IMG/VR virus record: IMGVR_UViG_3300030012_004560
Location: 55,639 to 81,487 of that record
Origin: a virus
DNA length: 25,849 nt
Reading direction: 5' to 3' (one strand)
Part shown: positions 16,130 to 22,009 of the stretch, one piece after another
How positions within the stretch are numbered: position 1 is the stretch's first letter
How the letters are laid out: each line of letters starts with the position of its first letter
The notes under the pieces: model-generated
What the model saw: the letters and a program-made list of their open reading frames with translations, nothing else
Databases searched by the model: none
What the model was told of the DNA's origin: nothing
Position numbers and translations under genes: made by a program

Positions 16130-16235
16130 GGCAACATTCGTGTTGGTCTGCATATGCTGCACACACTTGTTGATTTTGTTTACATCCTGTAATAATACAC
16201 AATAATAATGCGATGAGCAGTGCTTTTTTTCTCAT
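16116..16235 (-). CDS. Very small lipoprotein
   Basis: The 39-aa product MRKKALLIALLLCIITGCKQNQQ... has a textbook lipobox (IITG-C, Cys at residue 18) and only about 22 mature residues with three more Cys. Its ATG overlaps the stop of the preceding gene (ATGA). Small lipoproteins of this size in phages are often outer-membrane spanins or superinfection-exclusion factors. Either is possible. Confidence 0.6.
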   Translation of the reverse strand: MRKKALLIALLLCIITGCKQNQQVCAAYADQHECCHETP

Positions 16236-16402
16236 AATATATCGCGTTGTTTTAATTGTTTTACGGCGTTCACATCGAGTGCGCCCATAGACGCTAGTTT
16301 GCGCAATAACTGGCGCGTACTTTCGCTATTACCGTCGAATACTAACGTATAATTGCCGTTGAAATCTTCCGACCTGAATGATATAAATGGTTTCATGTTC
16401 AT
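16232..16402 (-). CDS. Small hypothetical protein (56 aa)
   Basis: The frame MNMKPFISFRSEDFNGNYTL... ends in LKQRDIL. Open, coding-like codons continue upstream of this ATG for about 25 residues (KGSRLEILEKKVDRASAVF) to a TAG, but no ATG, GTG or TTG start is present there. So either the ATG at 16402 is the start or an unusual start is used. Base use is rich in CG, unlike most of the window. The family was not recognised. Confidence 0.5.
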   Translation of the reverse strand: MNMKPFISFRSEDFNGNYTLVFDGNSESTRQLLRKLASMGALDVNAVKQLKQRDIL

Positions 16403-16503
16403 AAATACCGCAGAGGCTCGATCAACTTTTTTTTCTAAGATTTCGAGTCGCGATCCTTTTGGTTTTTGGTTAAATGGGTATAACTAAGATGCGCATTATA
16501 TTT

Positions 16504-16538
16504 GTATATACAGTCGACCCAAGAGATATACGGTCGAT
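16504..16538 (-). promoter_or_regulatory. Two tandem GTATAT boxes resembling the promoter core
   Basis: The minus strand carries ATCGACCGTATATC (16538-16525) and TCGACTGTATATAC (16517-16504), 21 bases apart. Both resemble the TCGATCGTATATT core of the early-type promoters. They lie about 100 bases above the 56-aa gene at 16402 and just past the hairpin block. They may be promoters or binding sites for the same factor. Confidence 0.35.
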
Positions 16539-16555
16539 GATTATGAACATATAAT

Positions 16556-16660
16556 AACCGCGCGCCGACGCCGGGCCATCGACGGCACGCGGTTGTGGCG
16601 CGGGCGGGGCAATATCAAACCGCTATCGGCCCGATATCGCCCCGACCCTATCCTAGGGTC
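16556..16660 (-). ncRNA. GC-rich block of three hairpins: structured RNA or 3' UTR/terminator
   Basis: Starting four bases past the stop codon at 16664, the minus-strand RNA would fold into three stems. The first, 16660-16644, is a 7-bp stem (GACCCTA/TAGGGTC, 3-nt loop). The second, 16643-16606, has 11 pairs (GGGGCGATATC with GATATTGCCCC). The third, 16594-16556, has 12 pairs (AACCGCGTGCCG with CGGCGCGCGGTT) and is followed by TTATTATAT. In the second and third stems the one non-Watson-Crick position is G-U in the minus-strand RNA but A-C in the plus-strand RNA, so the minus strand is the folded product. It could be an RNA element or a strong terminator. Confidence 0.55.
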
Positions 16661-16663
16661 AAA

Positions 16664-17002
16664 TTAACCCTGTTCCGCAACCAATTTCAAAGCTGCCTCA
16701 CGCAATGCGATCTGACGTGCGGAATTTGGATTCACCGGGCGACCGCGCTTAACAACACCTCCATTCGCCGCAGCGCGTTCTGCTTGTGCAATCAACCGCT
16801 GCTGGCGAGCGCTGTTGGGATTCACCGGGCGGCCGGTTTTCTTACCAGGCGCCGTTGCCAAGCGCTTTTGACGTGCGCTATTTGGATCAACCGGGCGACC
16901 CAATTGTGCCTTGTTGCTGAATTGAACATTGAGTGACTTGAGCTCTGCGCTCGGGGTGAACATTTTGTTCTTCATATTGAATTGAATTGTGTTGTTTGAC
17001 AT
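16664..17002 (-). CDS. Triple GRPVNPNSARQ-repeat protein (AT-hook-like)
   Basis: The 112-aa protein from the ATG at 17002 begins MSNNTIQFNMKNKMFTP. It carries three copies of GRPV[DN]PNSARQ plus 2-3 residues, at about residues 35-48, 57-70 and 87-100, separated by basic or Ala-rich linkers. The GRP core flanked by basic residues resembles an AT-hook, and I recall similar repeats in other Bacteroidetes phage proteins. DNA binding is therefore plausible. I prefer this start because a promoter box lies at 17033-17064. A longer in-frame version starts at 17140 next to a second box. GC content and CG-rich codons are well above those of its neighbours. Confidence 0.7.
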   Translation of the reverse strand: MSNNTIQFNMKNKMFTPSAELKSLNVQFSNKAQLGRPVDPNSARQKRLATAPGKKTGRPVNPNSARQQRLIAQAERAAANGGVVKRGRPVNPNSARQIALREAALKLVAEQG

Positions 17003-17032
17003 CTGAATTAATTTTCCTTTCTTGCTTGCGCC

Positions 17033-17064
17033 GTAAATATACGACTGAACATTCAAGTTACACG
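17033..17064 (-). promoter_or_regulatory. Promoter box, inner, for the GRPVNPNSARQ gene
   Basis: The minus strand has GTG, then exactly 19 bases containing TTGAATGTTCAGTCG, then TATATT. The ATG at 17002 lies about 33 bases past TATATT, preceded by AAGAAAGGAAAATT. This leader is longer than those of the other copies. Confidence 0.6.
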
Positions 17065-17144
17065 CGTCCCTACCTCGCTCATTTTTTTCAATCGATCCCA
17101 TTTGATCAATGTTCTGCGCTTTCGTGACTTGCAACTTCATATCG

Positions 17145-17175
17145 TGAATATACGACTGAATTTTCAGTAAACAAG
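17145..17175 (-). promoter_or_regulatory. Promoter box, outer, for the GRPVNPNSARQ gene
   Basis: The minus strand has TTG-N19-TATATT with the conserved CTGAAAATTCAGTCG inside the spacer. The next ATG (17140) is only 6 bases past TATATT, so a message starting here would be nearly leaderless for the 158-aa form, or would read through to the ATG at 17002. Confidence 0.6.
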
Positions 17176-17330
17176 TATCAACGCCAGCAGCATTTATTCA
17201 GCGAGCCACGTTCGATCACCGTATTTAGGGAGCCACATTTATTCAACAACAATTTATTTGGATATCACAATAAGAGGCTCGTGTAAGGAAATTTGGCGTT
17301 CGTGTAATTATTACGTACGGCAATTCAAAA
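17176..17330. other. Non-coding spacer, no gene seen
   Basis: No convincing reading frame is present on either strand. The only structure I see is a pair of short direct repeats: CATTTATTCA at about 17192 and again at about 17235, and GAGCCAC twice between them. Together with the iterons it forms a gene-free stretch of over 300 bases between 17141 and 17446. Confidence 0.4.
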
Positions 17331-17440
17331 TACTACAAATACGAGACATCAACGTGACACCTACGGTCCCTACTACAACAGCGAGACCTACAAACATTTG
17401 TCCTACTACAACAGTGAGACACATACTACAAAACTGAGAC
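17331..17440. repeat. Four iteron-like 17-bp direct repeats
   Basis: The plus strand carries four copies of TACTACAAnnnnGAGAC, at 17331-17347, 17371-17387, 17404-17420 and 17424-17440. Start-to-start spacings are 40, 33 and 20 bases. The eight left and five right bases are identical in all four; only the central four vary (ATAC, CAGC, CAGT, AACT). They end seven bases before the stop of the Zn-ribbon gene. The arrangement resembles iterons or an operator array bound by a repeated protein. Spacings are not regular enough for CRISPR, and the units are too short. Confidence 0.6.
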
Positions 17441-17446
17441 AGTACG

Positions 17447-17641
17447 CTAAAACACGTCGTCCATATCGTGATCCCAACGTGCGTCATTCGGGTGACCACA
17501 TTTACAACACTCAACCACGTGCGGCGCATCACGTAGTATCATCAACGTATCGTTATCACTGTTACCACATTCGCTACACGTAAACCAAGATGGAACATAC
17601 ATAGTTTCCATTGCAGTGTCAATTTTCTTTCCTATCATCAT
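17447..17641 (-). CDS. Small zinc-ribbon protein
   Basis: The 64-aa protein from the ATG at 17641 has two Cys pairs, CSEC at about residues 22-25 and CKCG (preceded by another Cys) near 46-49, forming a probable zinc ribbon. The tail is acidic (DHDMDDVF). Its start lies inside the 3' end of the upstream 30-aa gene. Small zinc ribbons in phages often bind nucleic acid or RNA polymerase; which applies here is unknown. The iteron array begins just beyond its stop. Confidence 0.6.
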   Translation of the reverse strand: MMIGKKIDTAMETMYVPSWFTCSECGNSDNDTLMILRDAPHVVECCKCGHPNDARWDHDMDDVF

Positions 17642-17711
17642 CAAATGTTACATTATTAAACACAGCACACAAGCAACAAAATGCTATAACAAAAGCGATT
17701 AACGTATTCAT
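17619..17711 (-). CDS. 30-aa membrane peptide
   Basis: The frame MNTLIAFVIAFCCLCAVFNN followed by VTFDDDRKEN has one hydrophobic helix and a charged tail. Its ATG overlaps the stop of the preceding 25-aa frame as TGATG, which argues that both are translated. It is too short for a family call. Confidence 0.4.
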   Translation of the reverse strand: MNTLIAFVIAFCCLCAVFNNVTFDDDRKEN

Positions 17712-17788
17712 CAAATTGTGTTATCAAACAACAAACTAACAGTGGCAGCAACTGCCATCACAATCAACATCACAGTCAAGTTCATCAT
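17711..17788 (-). CDS. 25-aa membrane peptide
   Basis: The frame MMNLTVMLIVMAVAATVSLLFDNTI is almost entirely one hydrophobic helix. Its start overlaps the stop of the gene above (CAATGATG), and its stop overlaps the start of the gene below. Evidence is positional only. Confidence 0.38.
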   Translation of the reverse strand: MMNLTVMLIVMAVAATVSLLFDNTI

Positions 17789-17967
17789 TGCTGCTTCAAT
17801 TTTGCAATTTGACATTGATCATACCATTGCACAGCGGCAATGTCAATTGATTCATCCTGCGTAACAAATCCGTTGTCACGAGCATTGATTAACTGATTCA
17901 AACAATCACTACGCTGCTCAACTGGAACGTTAGCGATGTTGAATTTGGGGTTCATGATATCAATCAT
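17785..17967 (-). CDS. Small hypothetical protein, first gene of a five-frame operon
   Basis: I start at the ATG at 17967 (60 aa, MIDIMNPKFNIANVPVEQRSD...). The longer frame from 18000 would begin inside the promoter box, and this ATG follows a CAAAACAAAAAA leader exactly as in the sister genes. The sequence is helical, with no membrane segment and no recognised family. It heads the chain 17967-17447. Confidence 0.6.
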   Translation of the reverse strand: MIDIMNPKFNIANVPVEQRSDCLNQLINARDNGFVTQDESIDIAAVQWYDQCQIAKLKQQ

Positions 17968-17978
17968 TTTTTTGTTTT

Positions 17979-18008
17979 GAATATACGACTGCATTTTCAC
18001 TTATCAAG
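17979..18008 (-). promoter_or_regulatory. Early-type promoter, copy at 17979
   Basis: TTG-N19-TATATT on the minus strand, with GTGAAAATGCAGTCG in the spacer. The ATG at 17967 is 12 bases past TATATT. The -33 half lies within the last codons of the upstream gene (stop at 17997). Confidence 0.7.
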
Positions 18009-18470
18009 CTTCGAAGTAAAACCTTTGTAAATTTGAACAATCGCTCTTCGAGGGTCATCATCACTAAAACTAGCTAAGCAACCAATCATCCTAGCAACAC
18101 AATCTGAACTGCAGTATCCAAATACTTGATCAATGTGTCCACCTTGTGCATCAAACATTTCCTGATCGTACTCATCAGTGTCGTGATTAAATGGAACTAA
18201 ATTAAACAATGGCTCATCATCACGACCCCAAATCATTACCTCAGCATCGTCAGTACCAAACACTTTGTAATTCATTGTGTCATTCCGATCCATTTGTCTC
18301 CGAATGTTCATATCGGAAATGTAATTACCAGGTCCGTACTGAACACTGATCCGGTAACCATTAATGTTCATTGCAAAACCCTTGTTGAGGTAACTTTCAA
18401 AATCTGTTTCGTTATTTGTGAAACGGTACGTCATGACTTGCTCTGCGGTTTTGAATTTCAAATCTTCCAT
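17997..18470 (-). CDS. Hypothetical protein (157 aa)
   Basis: A globular soluble protein, MEDLKFKTAEQVMTYRF..., with no signal peptide or membrane segment. Notable stretches are SVQYGPGNYISDMNIRRQ, an acidic middle, and YCSSDCVARMIGCLASF with three Cys. The family was not recognised. The start is fixed by the promoter at 18484 and the leader CAACCAAAAAAAGG. It stands alone in its transcription unit before the next promoter. Confidence 0.65.
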   Translation of the reverse strand: MEDLKFKTAEQVMTYRFTNNETDFESYLNKGFAMNINGYRISVQYGPGNYISDMNIRRQMDRNDTMNYKVFGTDDAEVMIWGRDDEPLFNLVPFNHDTDEYDQEMFDAQGGHIDQVFGYCSSDCVARMIGCLASFSDDDPRRAIVQIYKGFTSKLDK

Positions 18471-18483
18471 CCTTTTTTTGGTT

Positions 18484-18514
18484 GAATATACGATCGAATT
18501 TTCAACTTACAAGG
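18484..18514 (-). promoter_or_regulatory. Early-type promoter, copy at 18484
   Basis: TTG-N19-TATATT on the minus strand, spacer TAAG then TTGAAAATTCGATCG, which is the consensus. The ATG at 18470 is 14 bases past TATATT with an A-rich AAAAAAAGG leader. Confidence 0.75.
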
Positions 18515-18530
18515 ATCCCAATTTACCTTT

Positions 18531-18767
18531 TTAATTTAAGGTAGCCAACATTTCATGTTGCATATCAAGAATCACTCCATCGTCCTCCATAAATGCAAAT
18601 TCAGGGTACTCATCCTCAAGCAGTGGTTTTTCATACCACTCTGCACTTAACCATTCCCTCATCCCGCGTAGGCACTCTACATTAACATCCATCCCTACAA
18701 ACAGCGCTTGCCATTTCATTGGATCGTTGCTTTGCAAGTAATCTAAAACATGGTAAAACGACTTCAT
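18531..18767 (-). CDS. Hypothetical protein (78 aa)
   Basis: The frame MKSFYHVLDYLQSNDPMKWQAL... starts at the ATG at 18767, which overlaps the upstream stop as TGATG. It is acidic, with several Trp (REWLSAEWYEKP) and no Cys pair. No family was recognised. It is the second gene of a two-gene unit. Confidence 0.6.
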   Translation of the reverse strand: MKSFYHVLDYLQSNDPMKWQALFVGMDVNVECLRGMREWLSAEWYEKPLLEDEYPEFAFMEDDGVILDMQHEMLATLN

Positions 18768-19027
18768 CACACTACCTTGATGAACTGTTCAACATTTTTT
18801 GGAAGGCAAAACAACTTACCCTTGGTGGGATGAACCAAGCTATCCAAATCTTTGTCAAAGTGCTTCGTAGCACCTTTGCTGTTAAACACAACACTCATTG
18901 CACTGAACGGAACATATGTTTTACGTCCCATCTTAAACACTTCACTTTGATTCAGTGTAATCAAAGTGCGCGACATTTCCTTTGCGCTCATTTTTGTTTT
19001 TGTAACGATGTTCAACTTGAATCCCAT
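18767..19027 (-). CDS. Hypothetical protein (86 aa)
   Basis: The frame MGFKLNIVTKTKMSAKEMSRTLI... is basic and soluble, with GRKTYVPFSAMSVVFNSKG and KLFCLPKNVEQFIKVV segments that look like a small alpha/beta fold. The start follows the promoter at 19043 and its leader CCCAAAAAAAGGAA. No family was recognised. Confidence 0.6.
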   Translation of the reverse strand: MGFKLNIVTKTKMSAKEMSRTLITLNQSEVFKMGRKTYVPFSAMSVVFNSKGATKHFDKDLDSLVHPTKGKLFCLPKNVEQFIKVV

Positions 19028-19042
19028 TTCCTTTTTTTGGGT

Positions 19043-19073
19043 TAATATACGATCGAATTTTCAGGTTACAAGT
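19043..19073 (-). promoter_or_regulatory. Early-type promoter, copy at 19043
   Basis: TTG-N19-TATATT on the minus strand, spacer with CTGAAAATTCGATCG. The ATG at 19027 is 16 bases past TATATT. Confidence 0.75.
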
Positions 19074-19081
19074 TTCTAAGT

Positions 19082-19300
19082 TCAATTCGTAAAGAAGGTA
19101 TACTCAACTTCCTCATTCACTTCATCTACTACAATTTGAATGCCACCAGTATTAGTGACATGACTAACCCCTGTAAGTTCGCCTTCATGGGGCATCAACA
19201 TGAATTCGTTTAGATAGTAAGTAGTTTCACCTACCATAAAATAAGCATCACCCTCTTGATCAAAGCTAATGCTAGCAGTTTCCGTTTCAAGCAATTTCAT
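19082..19300 (-). CDS. Hypothetical protein (72 aa)
   Basis: I start at the ATG at 19300 (MKLLETETASISFDQEGD...), which overlaps the upstream stop as ATGA; a TTG two codons earlier is less likely. The sequence is acidic and beta-rich (GDAYFMVGETTYYLNEF, GGIQIVVDEV). No family was recognised. It is the last gene of the unit headed at 19962. Confidence 0.6.
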   Translation of the reverse strand: MKLLETETASISFDQEGDAYFMVGETTYYLNEFMLMPHEGELTGVSHVTNTGGIQIVVDEVNEEVEYTFFTN

Positions 19301-19443
19301 CGACAAATCCTATTGATCAAAATTCTAGCCATAACTACTTCTGTATTGCACTCATCACAACACACTCCTTCATTATGCAGTGGTGCAGGGTTATTACCAT
19401 ATTCACCTGCATCACCACCACACATTACACATTCCTTACCCAT
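19297..19443 (-). CDS. Small zinc-finger-like protein (CxxCG ... CCxxC)
   Basis: The 48-aa frame MGKECVMCGGDAGEYGNNPA... has two Cys pairs: CVMC at residues 5-8 and CCDEC at 28-32, with a YGNNPAPL linker. This looks like a treble-clef or ribbon zinc site, and I recall close relatives (YGNN.AP....G.CC..CN) in other marine phages. It overlaps both neighbours by 4-8 bases. The role is unknown. Confidence 0.68.
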   Translation of the reverse strand: MGKECVMCGGDAGEYGNNPAPLHNEGVCCDECNTEVVMARILINRICR

Positions 19444-19657
19444 ATGGCACTTCATTTACAGTGTTGATAATTACAGTACACATGTGATCCAAAATTTTAT
19501 CCCTAAACCCATCGCTATCCCTCATTGCATCTAGGTATCCAACTGTTCCGACTACTTTTTCATCAATATCAGGCATCAGATTTACATCTTCAAATACCTG
19601 CAGCAAATTGATTTGCAATTGCTCTTTCAATTGCTTAAGCATTTCATTTTCCTTCAT
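19436..19657 (-). CDS. Hypothetical protein (73 aa)
   Basis: The frame MKENEMLKQLKEQLQINLLQVF... has a helical N-terminus and an acidic middle (MPDIDEKVVGTVGYL). An internal ATG at residue 6 is an alternative start. The first ATG overlaps the upstream stop as ATGA. The stop runs eight bases into the zinc-finger gene. Confidence 0.6.
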   Translation of the reverse strand: MKENEMLKQLKEQLQINLLQVFEDVNLMPDIDEKVVGTVGYLDAMRDSDGFRDKILDHMCTVIINTVNEVPYG

Positions 19658-19962
19658 GCTTCAAATGTTACTTCAGTTTCAACTTCATTCACAACACGCT
19701 TGGTACTATCCATATTGATAATGTAACGGCAACGATCAGTAAACTCCTGCTTTGACAATTTGCTACCGTGTGATGTCAAATTATCCATAGGCAACTCAGT
19801 ACCATGCTTATAACCAACTTGTAAATTGCTCAACGCAAGCGGAATGCCATTTGAAGCAGTGCCTGTGAAGTAATGATATTTGATTGCACCGTCCTTCAAT
19901 TCACAAATCAAAGTTGACTTATTTGACATACCGTCTTCGAGGTGGAAATGGAAAATTTTCAT
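19654..19962 (-). CDS. Hypothetical protein (102 aa), head of a four-gene operon
   Basis: The frame MKIFHFHLEDGMSNKSTLIC... is soluble and beta-rich in its first half, with no recognised motif. The start is set by the promoter at 19975. Genes at 19962, 19657, 19443 and 19300 overlap one another and must be one message. Confidence 0.62.
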   Translation of the reverse strand: MKIFHFHLEDGMSNKSTLICELKDGAIKYHYFTGTASNGIPLALSNLQVGYKHGTELPMDNLTSHGSKLSKQEFTDRCRYIINMDSTKRVVNEVETEVTFEA

Positions 19963-19974
19963 TTGTTTTTTATT

Positions 19975-20007
19975 TGAATATACGATCGAACCTTCAATTT
20001 ACAAGGG
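19975..20007 (-). promoter_or_regulatory. Early-type promoter, copy at 19975
   Basis: TTG-N19-TATATT on the minus strand, spacer with TTGAAGGTTCGATCG. The ATG at 19962 is 14 bases past TATATT (leader CAAATAAAAAACAA). Confidence 0.75.
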
Positions 20008-20547
20008 TCAAACAATCTCTCCAAACATATTTTGAAAACCAAGTGACAACCTCATCTTATTAGAATTGTCAGCTTTGTCAAATGCACTAACGAGTGCTTG
20101 CTTAAAGCTACCATGCTTACCTTGACGGCACTCCTCAAGGTGAGCAAGTTGCAAGTCACGTTCATTTATTGCTGTTTCCTCTTCAATCAATTTTTCCACA
20201 TCATCAATCTGATGAAACGCATATGCAAAGCTCTCAGTGAACTCATTGTTGTCAACCATGCTCTGAGCCTTTTCCAATGTGATGTTTTTATAAAACTCCT
20301 CACCATTGGCAACAATCTGCCAACGCAAATCGTCATAGCTATCGTCACTCACACCTGTAACATCAAACAACTGCTTGTACAGTGCACTACATTTGCGGCG
20401 AGCAAATGATTCAACCTTTCGCATTCCATCAAGCGACAAACCTGATTCACTGGTCAAATACAATCCTGCTCCTTTATGACCACGCTTATTAAAGTTCATA
20501 TCTTCAATAACCTGCCACATTACACTTTCCATTACTACGTCCATCAT
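20008..20547 (-). CDS. Hypothetical protein (179 aa)
   Basis: The largest gene of the early-type block: a helical, acidic, soluble protein beginning MMDVVMESVMWQVIEDM. No catalytic motif or metal site is evident (single Cys residues at RRKCSALY and EECRQG). The start could be either of two adjacent ATGs (20547 or 20544) after the leader AAACCAAAAAAAA. It is alone in its unit. The function is unknown. Confidence 0.62.
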   Translation of the reverse strand: MMDVVMESVMWQVIEDMNFNKRGHKGAGLYLTSESGLSLDGMRKVESFARRKCSALYKQLFDVTGVSDDSYDDLRWQIVANGEEFYKNITLEKAQSMVDNNEFTESFAYAFHQIDDVEKLIEEETAINERDLQLAHLEECRQGKHGSFKQALVSAFDKADNSNKMRLSLGFQNMFGEIV

Positions 20548-20559
20548 TTTTTTTTGGTT

Positions 20560-20592
20560 TAATATACGATTGAATCCTCAAGTTACAAGGGG
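20560..20592 (-). promoter_or_regulatory. Early-type promoter, copy at 20560
   Basis: TTG-N19-TATATT on the minus strand, spacer with TTGAGGATTCAATCG. The ATG is about 13 bases past TATATT. Confidence 0.75.
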
Positions 20593-20597
20593 CTCAA

Positions 20598-20783
20598 TCA
20601 ATTTCCTTGAATCTTAAAACCAATAGTCGCAGGTGGATTTGCTTTTGCCGCTAAGTAATTAACTTGATCCTGCCTATTTTGAATCATTACTTTACTTGCT
20701 TCCAACAATTCAACGTCAAACTCATCGTTGACCCAATCAATAAACAGTTTTGTAAGTAGTTTTGACTTAATTTTATCAATCAT
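20598..20783 (-). CDS. Small hypothetical protein (61 aa)
   Basis: I start at the ATG at 20783 (MIDKIKSKLLTKLFIDW...), inside the last codons of the upstream gene; an ATG two codons earlier (20789) is equally possible. The longer frame from 20861 would overlap that gene by over 80 bases and is unlikely. The protein is helical and basic at its start. The family was not recognised. Confidence 0.55.
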   Translation of the reverse strand: MIDKIKSKLLTKLFIDWVNDEFDVELLEASKVMIQNRQDQVNYLAAKANPPATIGFKIQGN

Positions 20784-21207
20784 TACCATACGGGGCTTCG
20801 TTAAACGTCTCAATATTATTAACTCGATCCAAAATGTCTTGAACCAATTCAGTTTCACCATTCATATTTTCAACCAATACTAGTGGATCTTGACGCATTG
20901 CAGGATTCTCAACAATTTCATACAGGTAATCTTCACCACATTTCCCATAATCGTCTTCAGTATTCAAATAAACACGACCATCACCTGAGTATTCCTTTAA
21001 TTCAAACACAATTGAACAAACCAAATCGTTAAAACCATTAAACTGTTTACCTTGTCCTGCACGCAAGCCATTTACAATTTTACCACTATCACAAATTTCA
21101 ATTAATTTAGCACCCAATCCTTCAGGGTAACCATCATAGTGGTGATAAATATTTGCAATGAAGTTACCATCGCTGTCGCTGATTTTAATACTAGCTCGTG
21201 TTGCCAT
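20776..21207 (-). CDS. Conserved phage protein, MATRASIKISD family
   Basis: The 143-aa protein begins MATRASIKISDSDGNFIANIYHHYDGYPEGLG and continues with KIVNGL and a C-terminal acidic half. The pattern M.TRA.I...D..G.FIANIY.H.DGYP.GLG is one I recall from uncharacterised proteins of many phages and some bacteria. Its role is unknown. The start follows the promoter at 21220 and its leader AAAATAAAAAAAG. Confidence 0.7.
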   Translation of the reverse strand: MATRASIKISDSDGNFIANIYHHYDGYPEGLGAKLIEICDSGKIVNGLRAGQGKQFNGFNDLVCSIVFELKEYSGDGRVYLNTEDDYGKCGEDYLYEIVENPAMRQDPLVLVENMNGETELVQDILDRVNNIETFNEAPYGND

Positions 21208-21219
21208 CTTTTTTTATTT

Positions 21220-21252
21220 TAATATACGATCGAATTTTCAGATTACAAGGGG
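21220..21252 (-). promoter_or_regulatory. Early-type promoter, copy at 21220
   Basis: TTG-N19-TATATT on the minus strand, spacer with CTGAAAATTCGATCG. The ATG at 21207 is 13 bases past TATATT. Confidence 0.75.
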
Positions 21253-21257
21253 CTAAA

Positions 21258-21665
21258 TTAAACTCCCCTCACACGGTAAAAACTATTTATTGAATGTCCT
21301 TCAAAAATAGGATCCCTAAAGCCGTTTTCGCTACCCCAAATTTCAACATGGTCTGTTCTGGGTGTAACAGTCCAAATAACATCACCTGTTTCTCTATCAC
21401 AAATACGGAAATCGTCACGCAACGGTCCTACCATTGGGCAATTATTCTTGAAAAACACATAGTGCTTATCCAAATCAATGTCCATTTTTTTAGCAAAGCG
21501 ACGTGACGCTCTAAATAGAGTGTTCGCTTTATTTTTCAATGATGAATTTTTACAAAACCAATCATAAAAATTGTAGCAGTCGCTTTCAGTTCCATCTGAA
21601 TCAAGGTAACGACCATCACTAAACGCTTTGAATTGCTCACGCAATGTTACACTTCTTTTACTCAT
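21258..21665 (-). CDS. Hypothetical protein (135 aa)
   Basis: The frame MSKRSVTLREQFKAFSDGRY... has a basic helical N-terminal half (SLKNKANTLFRASRRFAKKM). A beta-rich C-terminal half follows (FRICDRETGDVIWTVTPRTDHVEIWG). No catalytic motif was recognised. It overlaps the preceding gene by ATGA and ends just before the promoter at 21220. Confidence 0.62.
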   Translation of the reverse strand: MSKRSVTLREQFKAFSDGRYLDSDGTESDCYNFYDWFCKNSSLKNKANTLFRASRRFAKKMDIDLDKHYVFFKNNCPMVGPLRDDFRICDRETGDVIWTVTPRTDHVEIWGSENGFRDPIFEGHSINSFYRVRGV

Positions 21666-21817
21666 AGCAAATCTTCACTTATTTCTACACAAAGTTGAAT
21701 TAATTTTTGGCGATACTCTTCATCGCGGTCATTTTGCGCTTCATAGCGAATATGTTCCGAACAATCGATAAGATCGTGAAACGTATTTTCGAAGCGACAG
21801 TAACTCATGTTGCCCAT
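21662..21817 (-). CDS. MSYCRFEN-type conserved small phage protein
   Basis: The core MSYCRFENTFHDLIDCSEHI...LIQLCVEISEDLL resembles a short family I recall from T4-like and other phages (MSYCRFENT...DL.DC). I list the ATG at 21817 (51 aa, MGNMSYCRF) because it overlaps the upstream stop as TAATG; the ATG at 21808 gives the typical family start. Two or three Cys are conserved in position. The function is unknown. Confidence 0.65.
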   Translation of the reverse strand: MGNMSYCRFENTFHDLIDCSEHIRYEAQNDRDEEYRQKLIQLCVEISEDLL

Positions 21818-21996
21818 TAGTCGTTCAGTTTCAAAGTGTGAGTAATGTTTTCAACAATGGTGGGAATGTAATTATCACCAAAAATAGGATTGTTACCCTT
21901 TGCTCGGATACGTTCGTTTTCCTCTTCTTGTTGCAACATAACTAATTTCAACCCTGTGCTAATAATCGCTTTTTCAAATTTTGTTAATTTACCCAT
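21817..21996 (-). CDS. Small hypothetical protein (59 aa)
   Basis: The frame MGKLTKFEKAIISTGLKLVM... is a helical, charged protein with EEENERIRAKGNNPIFGDNYIP in the middle. It heads the 21996-21258 unit, right after the promoter at 22010 with leader AAAATAAAAAAGG. The family was not recognised. Confidence 0.62.
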   Translation of the reverse strand: MGKLTKFEKAIISTGLKLVMLQQEEENERIRAKGNNPIFGDNYIPTIVENITHTLKLND

Positions 21997-22009
21997 CCTT
22001 TTTTATTTT

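Noticed and set aside
16595-16936. Plus-strand frame of 113 aa across the GC-rich region
   Set aside because: It is antisense to the GRP-repeat gene and the hairpin block. The minus-strand frame has internal protein repeats and promoters, while this one has neither.
16664-17140. 158-aa version of the GRP-repeat gene as the main form
   Set aside because: The extra 46 residues run through the inner promoter and look less protein-like. Kept only as a possible second form in the findings.
17331-17440. The four 17-bp repeats as a CRISPR array
   Set aside because: Units are too short, spacing is uneven (20-40 bases), the repeats vary in the centre, and no cas genes are nearby.
17311-17583. Frames on both strands across the iteron region
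   Set aside because: Their sequences are translations of the 17-bp repeats (VVVGQ..., YYNSET...) and overlap the better-supported zinc-ribbon gene.
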